This document shows, piece after piece, positions 1 through 13,100 of a stretch of 64,000 nt of DNA. Source of the DNA: Penelope pileata (Eukaryota > Chordata > Aves > Galliformes > Cracidae). Every line of letters begins with the position of its first letter. Position 1 is the stretch's first letter. The notes beneath the pieces are model-generated. The model was given only the letters and a program-made list of their open reading frames with translations. It did no database searches and was not told where the DNA came from. The translations under genes were made by a program, and so were the position numbers. The stretch is from the NCBI GenBank assembly GCA_013396635.1, contig WBMW01005037.1, positions 1,578,665-1,642,664 on the forward strand, given 5' to 3'.

Positions 1-1571
1 TGGATATATATAACCCTCATGTTTTCCAATTAAGACCTGCTAAGTGTGATTGCTGTATAATTACCTGCTTGTGACATCAAAGTGTAGGAGAGGGTTCAGT
101 ACATGACATTGCCTCCTACCATCTGCTCTTTACCTAACAAGATCATATCAGTGGTACTTCATTTTGTAGTTTTGGGTGTTATTACCATTGTTTTTATCCC
201 TGCAAAAAATGTACTTTTCTGTATGTATGTCTTGCATGAATTCCTCTGATAAAGTAAAAGCACTCTATTGGAGACATTAATAAAAAGAGAAGTTGAATTA
301 TTACTTATGCTAGACTTTCTATTTTTTAAAAGTTAATGACAAGGGATCACTACATTTTACTTATTCTAGAACTGAAACAGTCTGTCAAAGCTGCTTTCTT
401 TACTCCATTAAAGTATTTACATGCTTTGTAACATTTGGGATTCTTTCTGTACCCACAGCTGGACTTTACTGTTGGCTGCAGCCAGGTGTGATGGTAACTG
501 TCAGCACAGAACAGTGGTTGCCCAGATTGTGATAGCTGGAATGAAAGGAATACAAACACAAAAAGCAAAACAAAAATCCCCAAAGCAATCTCCAAGTCTA
601 AATAGCCTCTCCCTCAAAATATTTTGGCATTTTCTCTCTCTTAGACCCATCCCTTACCAGTGTTCTTTGTTTTTCTAACACTTGTATGACACGTGTAAAC
701 TTTTTCTAGGCTTTTGTTTCTGCTTAAACATATTGAAGTCGTCTTTGTAAAACTTTCTCCAAGGTTGCTCTGCTGGCTGCAGGACCAGCTGCATTTTGTT
801 GTTGTTGTTGTTCTAAGCTAATCTCATGTTGGTCTCCGAAATAAAGGATGAGATTGGATTGCATGCAGACTTTCTTACAGTGTAGGCTTTAAGTAATTTT
901 TCTGGGAGATCAAGGTAGGAGTAAGTGTGACCTAATGTCTGATGTCATCTAGGTTATGTTGGTTTTGACTGGAGTAGTGCCTGTATGTTTATGCAAAAGC
1001 AGTATTGTGTACTTGAGCACTGCAAGTTCAGCAGTTGAAAACCTTGCTCTGTTGTGTTTGGGTTCTTGTGTGATGTCTGCACACGTGGATGGCACAAAGC
1101 AGTTAGACAGCCTACATTTCTGGTGCTCTTAGCAGTACAGATGTTTGCCACTGAATTGTGAAATGGACATTTTTTCCTCCTTACTGCTCTTTGTCTGTTG
1201 GTAGTGTAAGAAGGCTAAGTTCATTTTTTTTAAGGTCTTTAGGGAAAACCACGTAACAAAATTATTGTAATCACACTGCACTTCTGATGAAGAGACATTA
1301 TAGCTAATCTGATTAGGAGCTGCTGAAGAACTTGTAAGATTCCAAATTGGTTTTAGATTCGGCAGTGTGAAAAAGTAGTTAAGTGCTGCATTAGATTCAA
1401 GCACTCTCAGCTCTAAATACTCTTGGAAATTCAGTCACTTAACAGAGATTCTTCACGCCGTTTTTTAAAATAAAATAACCTCATATGAGTGCACTTGTGC
1501 TGTGAGAGTTGCAAAATGTGAATGGCACTCTGTGGTTCTAAGCAAGTTACTGCCTTGTGGTTTTTATACAG
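1..1571 (+). other. OSBPL2 intron before the first visible coding exon
   Basis: AT-rich noncoding sequence reaching the left edge of the window. I see no reading frame flanked by splice sites and no further gene. It has a short TTG repeat near 799-815. The missing first coding exon of OSBPL2 must lie to the left. Confidence 0.6.
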
Positions 1572-4500
1572 GCTTTGACTCTGACAATTCTTCAGGGGAC
1601 TTTTCAGAAGCAAATCATAAGGTTCCAGAAATGCTTGACCTAGATCCACACCAAAGCAACAGGACTGAAAAGCATAATGGAGAGACAGAGATTCAAGAAA
1701 ATGGAATTAAGAGACACAGGTAAATGCACAGTACTACGTAGGAAATGAGCACGAGTATGTGCTGGCTCGTGATCTTCTGGGGGCATTGCTGTTCTCACCA
1801 TTGGAAGGGGGTTATTTCTGTTATTTCTGTGAAACTGAACACGTTTTGCTTGTCTGCTTCCTGCATCGAGAGTAGATGAATGCTCTGTTTCCTTTATTAA
1901 GTATTTTGGTACCTATAAATTAAAATATCTTCCTTGTTTAAGGCGCTTCCATTGACAGGTTGTTTCTTTTTCCAATTACAGGACATCACTACCTGCCCCA
2001 ATGTTTTCTAGAAGTGATTTTAGTGTGTGGAGCATATTAAAAAAATGCATTGGACTGGTAAGTTAGCCTGGATGAAATATGCTGATGTTAAGTTTCTTAA
2101 CTTTGACTTATTAATTGCATTGCTTAAAACCTGCATGCAGAACATACTTGCTGCATTTTGCATGTTTTCTGTAAGGAACATAATCTTAAACTGCAACTCT
2201 ATTGCCTCACTTGCTTTAGTTGTTGGAGCATGAAGGTTGGCATTTCTATCTTATAAGAGCTAGACTAAAATCATTAAGAGTACAGTTAAATATACTACAA
2301 CACTCTCTCTTTTTTTTTTTCTTCTTGTTGGTTGCTTGTTTTTTAATTCTGTTCTTAGCAAACTGTGATTTAGGGCTTTGACTTTTCAAAATTCAAGCAG
2401 TTTATGCCAAAAAAAAAATGGCTTTCATCTGATTGAGGGGATAAGAAAGCTTTGGGACTTGCTTGAGTTTCTTTGCAGGGTGTTGATTTGGGCCGTTAAT
2501 GATGTGCTATAAGTGGATCACAAGATCTTCTCTTGGCATCAGAAAGAGAGCTTTACCTTGGTCTGTGTTGTTAAAGGACCCTGATGCTCACATTGTAATT
2601 GGCTATCGGTGCTGTTTTCTTTTTTTTCTTTAATCCTTTGAGACTTCAGTTACATGTTTGATTACTTCATTCTTAATTACAAAGAAAATGATCTTCTGCA
2701 CCAGAGGGCCTTGGTACCACAGCTGCTTTTTAGAAGTGTTAAGCAATTATCTTCATATCCACTCTAGGTCTGCAAGTACAGTATTTATAAATGCAACAGA
2801 CAAGTCAGTGAGCCCTTGTGCCAGCCTACCTTATGTCATCTACGAGAGATGAAAGTACTGTCAAAACTTCTTTGGTTAGGAGACTGACACATCTACTAGA
2901 ATGATTTGCCTGGGCCACATCAGGGTAGCCAGGAGTAACTTTTCCTTACTGCCTGTGACAGTGTGTTGAAAATGTTACATTAACTATCAGAAGTTAATGT
3001 TGAAGTGCTCAATCATTAGTGCAAATTTTTTAATAAACAACCAGATTTGATAGGATATAGTAGAAGCCCTGGGGAGCTGGAAATCTCTGTATGAACTTTG
3101 TGTCTGTCTTGTATCCACATGTGAAATGAGAAACATACTGATGCAAATAACAGCTTGTTTTAATAAAGTCACTAATATTTGTTAGAGCAATTCAAATAGT
3201 ATTCTTTATATAACTGTTCCTTTTTTAAAAGAATTTGTGATTCCTGCAGTGAAATAGTTAGATTTTAAGCAAATAGATATGTGAGGATTTCGAAGAAATG
3301 TGTGGTACTTGAATACTTGTCGTGAGCTGGTTGCCACATCATTGCCACTATCTTCAGAAATTTTAACCTCTTTTGCTCTATGTAGAACACAACAGAAGGT
3401 AACATTTGTCTTGAATTTACTGCATTAGCTGGATCAATTTTTCAATTTTTAAAATTCTTTCTGGCTGCTCTTTGGGTTCTGGGTTTGTTAGTCTGTTTCT
3501 AACACCTTTCTTTGCTAGCAGCTAAGAGCTCTGCTGTAGACTTGTCAAATGACTTTTGAAAACACTACAACTAAACTAACAACTTTTCTAATTCTTTGCT
3601 TTATCAGTTGATAACTTAGTGTTGTGTCTAAGAAGTTAACTTGTGCTTTTGTTATCCAGGAGTTGTCCAAGATTACCATGCCCATTGTCTTCAATGAGCC
3701 ATTGAGTTTCCTTCAACGGATAACAGAATACATGGAACATATATACCTCATTAACAAGGCTTGTAGTCATGCAGACCCCTTGGAAAGAATGCAGGCAAGT
3801 ACCAGCTACCAGCTTCTTGTTGGCTCAGAAGTTTCTCTCTCCCAGGGATCTTTCATATTAAAGACAAATTTTCTTCTGAGTGCATTTCTTTCTCTGGTGC
3901 TCTTGTAAGCACGGGAGTGCAACAACTGACCTTGCCCATGGCCCTCAGCCTGGTTAGGACTGCTTTAACTGTGACTCTTGTGTTTTTGTGTTGGGAAGAT
4001 GTGATCTTGGCTTTAAATCACCTTAAAATAAAGTGTTTTTCCCTGGTAACACAAAAGACTCCAGAGCTTTCCAGAGTAGATCCCAAGCGTTAAATTAATT
4101 TGTTGAGTGGTCTGTGATTTTTAGAGGTAGGAGAGGAGCATGGAGCGTATAACCTGACAAAACTTACTACAGAAAATGATTCCTTTTGGAAATGATATGC
4201 TTATTAAATGCTTTTATTACCCCACTTCTGTGTTACTTATACCCTGTGGTATACTAATACTTTGGCCTTAAGCAGTATAAGGAGTTTTCTTTTTGGAAGA
4301 ATGATAAAATACTGTAATATTCAAAAGCTATATTAAACTCAAAGTTTTAGCATATTATTCTCATAACAATGTGTTCTTATTTGCTCGTAGGCTGTAGCTG
4401 CTTTTGCAGTTTCTGCTGTAGCTTCTCAGTGGGAGAGAACTGGCAAACCATTTAACCCACTGCTAGGAGAAACCTATGAATTAACCAGGTAACAATTAAA

Positions 4501-7500
4501 CTGGGGTCTGAGGCCATTTGTGTGAGCAGACTGTCATAATGGTTGAGTTGTTTGTTCACTGAAATAAATAAAAATCCACTTAAAATATACTTAATATATT
4601 TCTGAGTACAGCTAAAATCCTTTTCCCCAAACGAACTCAACATGTTTGGAAGGCTGTTATAAAAACAATTTTATTTCTGTGTTTATGCCGGGTATTCTTT
4701 CATTTGTTCAGGGGAAAAAGTGGTCTAAGTTCTTCTGCCAACACACCTGACCAGAGACTGTTAGCTAATTTTAAGAGGGCTTTGCTTATCATCTCAAAAG
4801 AATTAGTTTGAGAGACTTTCAGCTTAAATGGGGGAGGTAAATCTGTGGTGGGGAAAATGGTTTCCAGTTGGACCTTCTGCTCCTGCCCAGGGAGTTTGGG
4901 TGTTTTGTTCAAAAGTTACTTCAAGTGCCTTTCTAGGTAGAAAGTCACTTAGGTATTTGAATAGGGATTTTTTCTGGGTATAAAGAGGTCTTTAAAGAGA
5001 AAAAGTATTCAGAGTATAATTGCTTTCATTTTATTAATTGCAAATGTGTCATGGGTAGAAAAGGGAAAGTCTCTCCTTCAGAGTAATGTAAAAATCCTTT
5101 TAAAAAAAAGTATCAAGTTACTTTTTTCTCCTGTGACATTAAAAGAAAAGTTGATTAAGTGTTTAATGCTCTTTTTTGTGTTGCTAGGGAGGACTTAGGA
5201 TTTAGGTTTATATCTGAACAAGTCAGCCACCACCCACCTATTAGTGCATTTTATTCTGAAGGCCTCAATAAGGACTTTATTTTTCATGGATCAATCTACC
5301 CCAAGCTAAAGTTCTGGGGAAAGAGTATAGAAGCAGAGCCTCGGGGAACGATTACTTTGGAGCTTCTAAAGTGAGTATGAGAAGTTGATACTTCTGTGCT
5401 TGCGTGTTTGTGTGAAAAGAACTGCTGCTTCAGAATAGCTGCTTTATGTGATAGCAGAATGCAAGAAGCTTATCAGGATTGCTGTCACCTGCTTAATATT
5501 CCCTGTGTATGATCACCTTCCCCATGAAATCATATCATCTGGAAAGGCATTCTCCTAATGAAGTATGTCTCAAATTAAGTCGTTGTCTGTAAGTTGGTTG
5601 TGTCCTGGTGGCACAAAGACTGCTGAGCTTTGCAGAGCAGGTCACGAGGATGCTGGAGTTGATAACAGCAGAAGCATTCTTCAATTGAACGCTTAAAGGT
5701 GCTCTTACAAAAGCTTTCCTTGAGCCTAACTTGGAGATTGTTTATAAATATCTTATGAAACTTCTAGGCACTTGGTTTCAATAAAGAGGCAACTTGACTG
5801 CCTTATCAAGCCCTGACTCTTCCTGTAGCGTTTCTTTTTTTTTGGAGGTACAGTTATTTGTCAAGCTGCTGGCATCTAAACTTCTAAAGCTTATAAAAAT
5901 GTGAACTGGTCTTGGATATAAACTGTGATGTAAATAGAGGAAATCTCTTCTGAATATAGAAATAGCTATGAACATTTATGTAGAATGCAGACTTGACAGA
6001 AATCTTTGTTGGTGGAGAGAGCCTTTATGGAGAAGAATTAAAATTTCTGCTCTGCCTGATCAAATCACAGTACAGATTTAAATTGCATTGTCGTCGACTA
6101 AAGCATGTGGTTTAAATATTTGCATCAAGTCAGTAGCAGAAGCTGAGCTCCAGTTTTGAGCCTCTTAATGTTGTGATTCATACCAGTCTGTTGGTTTGAG
6201 TAGTCTGAGAGTTGCTCTGGGCCAGACTTAAGTATCTGTTGAGGGAACAGCCTTATCAATCAGCGTTAAGTGCTGCGTTTGTGAGAACCAGGACTGTGTT
6301 TTCTGTGTTAGGAAACACACTTCTTCCCCACTTTTCGAGCAAAAATAAATGTTTCAATTAATCTCTACGGGGCATGAGTCTCTTGTGTTATATTTTATAC
6401 TCCACAAGATTTTGCTGTCATGAATAAAAATGTACAGTAAGGCTGGTGGGATGATTTTTTTTTTTTTCACTTGAAGAGTAGTCATTATTCTAAAGTATAC
6501 TTGAATATGGTTTGCTGTGGAAAATTGTCAGACTTCATTGATCTGTTTTTTCTCTGTGCTGGGAACTGACGGTTGGCAATATTAAATATTTGTTCTCTCC
6601 ATACTTAATGGAAGGAGAAGCACAGGGTATTTGTTAGAGAGGATGCTACTTGTTTCTGCATTTTCTCTGTGAAAATAGTTCGCATGCTTTTCTAAGATGG
6701 ATTTTCTAAGATAGAAAAAATGGTTTTTTTTGGGGGGAAAAAACAAAACAAAACCTCAAACCCTAAATGGAAGATTCTTCAATCTTAGGAATTTTTCTTC
6801 TTAGTGAATCTTTGGGAAAAAGACAAAAATGAAGTAATGAGTTGGGTTTTTAAATGCTATGTTTATGAGACCTGAACGTAGTGCTATCGTGTCCCACTGA
6901 TTATAAACAAATGAACCAAACCACACCCCCAAAACTGCCTTCAGTGACACTGGAGCAGGCCTGATGCCATGTTCATGGAAACTATTTATGCAGTTTGCTG
7001 ACTCTGGTCCCACCCTTCAGTTTAAAGAAACCTTTACTACCCACTGTTTATATGAAAAATTGTTTGAGTGGCTTAGTCTGACAGACTCTGGTGGGAGTGC
7101 CTTCGTATCAACCCTTCCTCAGGTCTGCTGGTGACTAACCTCTGCTGGAAAACTCCCATGTCCATGGTCAGCTATAAAAATACTCTCTAGATTATGATAC
7201 AGGTTTACAAGAAAGTGCCTTAGGAAGAAGCTTGCAGTGCTGCTGCAGTAGCTGAACAGGAGACACTGTTAGGCTTTGTCAGTCCAATTCTCATCTGAGT
7301 GTTGTTTTCTGTCACAGACAGCTTTAGAAGCACAAATGAAACAGATGAATTCCTGAACTACTCTTTATATTGAGCTGGAATTTGTAATCAAAAGCACAGC
7401 AACTGTACAACTTGCTATTTCAACTCTTGAAGAAGGAAGAAAAGTAAAGGAGATACTGCTTTATTAACTGGTGCTCGTGTTTACATACAGTGCATTGTTG

Positions 7501-10121
7501 GCTTATAAAGAAAAGCCTGTTCCTTCTCAGTTCTGAAGTTAATTGCTGGCTGTTCATAGGACTGCTAAATATTTTGCCCTGCCACAAATAGAATTAAAGC
7601 AGACTTAGGTTCCATTGCAAGCTCAAGAAGCTGATTTATTTTTCTGTTTTCTTTGCAGACATAACGAAGCTTACACGTGGACAAATCCAACCTGTTGTGT
7701 ACATAATGTAATTATTGGTAAACTGTGGCTAGAACAATATGGAACAGTAGAAATTGTAAATCACAGGTAATGCTGATCCTGGGGGCTGGTGCATGGTCCT
7801 GTTCACTTTTGTTACAAAGCAGATACTTTTAGTTTTTCCCAGAGACACACACTTCTGCATTTGTAGGTCCAAAGTATTTTTTTTTTCCATTTTCTTGCAA
7901 ATGCAAACTATTCATTGGACTGGGCTTAGTATCATAATAATATAAATGATAAGGCAAAGGACTGGATGGCTTATGGGCTACCAAGGTTTTACACTTGAGT
8001 TACCTATTCAAATTCAATCCTATTGACAGAGAATGGAAATTAAATATAACTCCAGAACTATTACATGGAATAATTTTTGAAGGCTTGCTGCAGACCTCCA
8101 TCATGTTGATTGTGATTTGGCACTCTTTTTACTATTGATAATAGAGAATGCATTAAAATAAGGATTCAGCACAGAGAAATGACTGTAGAGTAATAATATA
8201 GCGTGAACTTAAAGCATGTCAATTGCTCTGCCAACTGCCTATAGAAAAGCTTTTTACCTTACATAAAATAAAGGAGAGAATGATCTCCTGTAATGAGGGG
8301 AATGATACAGAAGTACACAGCACCTGTCATACAGCACCTGTTCTCCTGTCAATAGATGGGAGCTTTAATCCAGCAGGGCTGCTGTTTTGATACTTTCCAT
8401 CTTATCAAATCTACGTGTCTGTCTCTTATATTCACACTTGCAACCCAGGATGGTCCCTGAATGCTTTGTGCCTAACATAGGAACTTGGCCATATACCTCA
8501 CTGGGAGACATTGTTTACATATAGGTACATCTCAGTGTAGGGGAGATGCTGAGGTATAATGCCAGTTTGTGTTTGCAGAATGTTTAGTTGAGAATTATTG
8601 ACATGCAATTTAAAGGTAACTTTTGAATGCTGTTAATTAGATTTTCCTGTATAGCTCATTCATGAGGTTTAATTTCATTCCAGTTAGCTGTAAACAGATG
8701 TTAATCCAAAAAGTGGTGTGTTATTGGTGTAGGTTAGGCAGTGTGCAAGACTGCATTCCATTTTATTCCTAACATTTTTGGTAAATTTTAGATATATGTG
8801 AAATTCAGAAGTTTGGTCATGTTTTCAGTTGACTTTTGTGAGCTTATTCTGTCTTTCTGTGCGCACTGTTTTCTTTTTTTTTTTGCCTTTGTTGTGGAAT
8901 TTAAAATGCCCTGATTAGATAAACCATAGTTAAAGAAAAATAATATAAACAATTATCTCTTGTTACTTACACCTTATATTAGCTTTTTCCATGTAATTAA
9001 AGAAGGGGAAAAAAGTAATTTACATGTTTAGGGACTTGCTTCCTAAGTGTGTACTTGTTTCCTTTACAGTACTGGAGATAAATGTGTCCTTAATTTTAAG
9101 CCATGTGGACTATTTGGGAAGGAGCTTCACAGAGTAGAGGGATACATTCAGGACAAGAAGTAAGTGATGAGTCTGGCCTCTCTGTCTGAGCACTGTGGTA
9201 CTGCTTCAGTGCTGGCTGGTGACCACAACTGATAGGACTGCCAAGTTGCTAGCAATGTAGATTGTAACCATTTCTGTTCTGTGTCAGTGTTCAATTCCTT
9301 TATTGGGATGAGCTTTCTAAGCAGCATTAGGAAAAACTCTGCAGTCCAGGCACTTGAAATAAAGGTATCCAGGGAAAATTCAGAGTAGTTGAAACTGACT
9401 TCGCTGTTGCACAGTCACAGTTCCAGTCTTCGGTTTAAAATAATGAGAATACAGTTATTGGAAATACTTAAGCCCAAAGCTGTCACACGATTCTCAGGGT
9501 CTATACTGTAAGCTGTTGGCTAACTGCACCCACACTCATCTTAACAATAGCAAAAAGCATGTGATAAGTCATGAGGGTGTTTTTCTGCAGGACTGAATAC
9601 CAAAAAGACTAGTTGAAGGTGAATCATTTGAATCTTTGCGTTAATCTAATATATGGCTTCTAAGAAATCTGCAAAGAAACAAAATACAACAGAGTAAGAC
9701 ACTGTGTATTTGCTATAGAGCAGAATCTGCATGACTTGGCATAGAAGGCTTTATAAGAAGTGAAAGCTAAATCTCCTTTGCTCTCTCTGCAGCAGAAAGA
9801 AGCTGTGCGTGATCTATGGCAAGTGGACAGAATGCTTATGGTGCACTGATCCCACTACGTATGAGACCTACAAAAAGAATGAGAAGAGAGGTGGTGAGCA
9901 GAAGAAATTGAAGCCGGTAAGATTGAGAATCACAGAATTGTTAAGAGTTGGAAGGGACCTCTAAATATCATCTACTCCAACTCCCTTGCAGTGAACAGGG
10001 ACTTCTACAGCTAGATCAAGTTGGCTTGATCAGCCTGGTTCAGCCTGACCTTGAATGCCTCCAGTTGTGGGGCTTCCACTACCTCTCTGGGCAGCCTGTT
10101 CTAGTTCTCTAGCACCCTTAC

Positions 10122-10169
<48 letters not shown>

Positions 10170-13100
10170 CAAACAACTTTTTCATTATATCCAGTCTAAA
10201 TCTCCCCTCTTTTAGTTCGAAACAATTTCCCCTTGTGCCTATCACCACAGACCCTGCTAAAGAGTCTGCCTTCTTCTTTCTTGTAGCCCCTCCTTTAGAT
10301 ACTGAAAGGATCCCTTAGGGAGTGAAGATACTGAAATATGAGGAATGAGAGAAAAACGTCCTTACAGAAATGATCAGGTGGTGGTGCATGGAGGGTTAAA
10401 GTAGTTTGCCTTTTGGTAGGGGTCTGAGGTGTGCAGTGTGAGTCTCATGAGAAGGCACTGCACTTTGAAACTGTGTTGGCTTTAGTGAGAGCTGCTGGTA
10501 TTTGAGAGCTTATAGGAAATGGTGTTTGCTTGAGATTTGTCGAAGAAGTCATCGTATCTCACCCCTCAAGCTGATGGTGTCCTTTTCTTCAATGAGGAAA
10601 GTGGCCACGCTGCCAGTTCCAGATGTGAAAATATCTGGATGCAGGCATTTAAAAAGAAAATTATGTAAGTACATGTTTAGGTCATTTATGCCTTTTTTAG
10701 TCATGCAGCCTTTTAGAATTTCTGATGCAGACAGCCTTGTCAACAAAGCAGTCTGGAAACTTGTGGGTTTTTTTCATCACATGCAGTCTGGGTCAGATAA
10801 GTTACTGCCAAAGCCTCAGTGTTGTATGGAAAATGCAGAATGTTGTATGATCCAGAGGACTGTTGGGTTTCCTCATATCAACAGAAGTTTAGCAGACTCT
10901 GGTTGCTTGTTCAAAATGAAAATGATAAGCTAAAGTTAACAGTGAATAGCTTCTTTTTAAGAGACTCAGACTTTCTTGTAAATATTCACATGAGAGGAAT
11001 CTGGAGCAACAACAGGCCTTGTTTTTTGGCTCTGGATTCTGTCATGATGCAGGCTTGTGTTTTGACTTTTTTTAAATAATAAGATTTTGTTCATCTTAAG
11101 AAAATCAAGTCTTTCCTTCCTTCCTGTGGAATTTGTATTTAGATGGGGAACTAACAATAAACCAGATGTTGACATGGAAAGTAGTCTAAAAGTCTTTATG
11201 AATAATGTGTACTCAAACCAAATGATTGAAATTAGAATCTTAACTGTATGGGGCTGTTTTCCAATGTATACAACAGGCCCTGCTTAGTGGAGTGTTTTTG
11301 AAGAAAACAAGTGAGCCCTGTCAGAGGATGCAGAAGGAAAATGAAAGAGGGGAACTGTGACACTGTTACTGTAGGATGATATTGCCTCTTCCCTTCTGGT
11401 TGTTGTGCTTTCAGGTGATTTCTCATGTGGAAATCCTCTGAACTTTTACAAAGTAGCTGTGTTCTGAGACAGATTCTCCTATGGTTCAGACTGGTGATCC
11501 CTCTACCCTGGAACCAGGGTTTCCAGGTAGTCAGGGGAAGCTGCCAAGTGATCTGTGGTCTGTGCAGTTCAAGTAGATAAAAACATATCTGGAGCTACAG
11601 CTTGTGTTGTTTGGCCTGGTCCTGTGCAGAGAGAATGCTTAATTTGTATGTGCTCTGCTTGCCTTCCAGCTTTACAGGGAAGATGTTATTTTCTGCTGTG
11701 TTTGTGCTGTGTGCAGCCTCTTTCCTTCCTCTATCTGCTTGCAGAACCAGGCTGTATTTTCATCCTAAAATAGATAAAGCCAGAACAAAAGTGATTGAGG
11801 TTTGTGAACAGTGGAATAAAAATAGTGAGGTGATAAAATAAACCTCTTCATCCTGTTTTCCACCTCTGTGTACAATTTAGAAATTACAGTCCAGCTCTGT
11901 GAGATTGCCACTGCTGACATTCAGCTTTCTTTACCTGTAGCACTGAGGATGGGAATGGTGCTCAGAACCCTGGGAAGTACTTAAGAGTAGATATTCTTAG
12001 GTCAACTTAGGCAGCACATGCATTAGTGTATATAAAGTGATGTGGAGTGTGAGTGCTAATGTGAAAAGGTGGCTTGTTTTAGGTTGAAATAGAATTGATG
12101 AGGCATTCTTACACACTAATTAGTTCCCTAAACTAAGTGCTTCCTCTGCCTCCATGGAGGCACCAAGAACAGCAGAAAATTTTAAGTGGCAGCTACTTCA
12201 GGAAAAGAATAAGAAAAATAAGTAGAAGTAAGACCGGTGGCAGAATGTCAGACTGTGTTAATGTCAGGGGGTCCTTTGAAGGTTCGCTTGGTAGCAGAGA
12301 GCTGTAGTGAAGTTCTTATCCAGATGTCAGTAGCTGTGAGTGACTGTAGGAATCAGTTACAAGGGCATCATTGTCTCTTCCAATGACATGCTTAAAGGTC
12401 CCAGGAATTTCTGAGAAGCGTGTCTGAACGAGGCTGTGGGGATAAAAAGACAAGACTTCTCTGTGCTTGGAAGTGTAAGAAATGACTGCATTCCTAGATG
12501 AGCTGGAAGCCAACTCTTTTGTTATCCTTCCATTTTGTGCAACTAAAGGGAGCTGGGAACGGGGCTGCTGTGCTTTGGTCTGCTGAGAGCAGCCTGTTGA
12601 AGAATACTGCATTTAATTGTATGGATTATAGCAGTGCCTCTGATAACAAAGGAACTTGGAGAGAAAGATGCCACAGGACACCGTATTTATAAGCTTTAAG
12701 TACAAAGTCTTCATAGTGAGGAAATTGGCAGCAATAACAGTTATTAGAATCTAGATCACAGAAAATCACATTGGAACAAGGGCAGATCTATTTTTCAATC
12801 ACACATCCAAATCTTTTCCAAGTGATGAAGCAATCAATACCCACAAACAAGCATGTGCTATTTATCTTTCTTAGGCCACTATAGGAGCTAGTTTAAATTG
12901 CAGTCTTGACTCCTTTGAACCTGAAGAAGTAACAGTGTTCTCTCTGTTTCAGAGTGAAGATGTTATTAAATCAGAAAACGATGAGGCTGATGATATGCCA
13001 GAAGTTCAAGACACGGTACAGTTCATACCAGGCAGTAAATTGCTTTGGAGAATAAACTGTAGGCCACCCAACTCATCACAGGTAACTGCTTCAATCAGGG

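Noticed and set aside
10502..10933. 143-codon open frame on the + strand
   Set aside because: It lies inside an OSBPL2 intron, resembles no family I know, and has no splice or start context.
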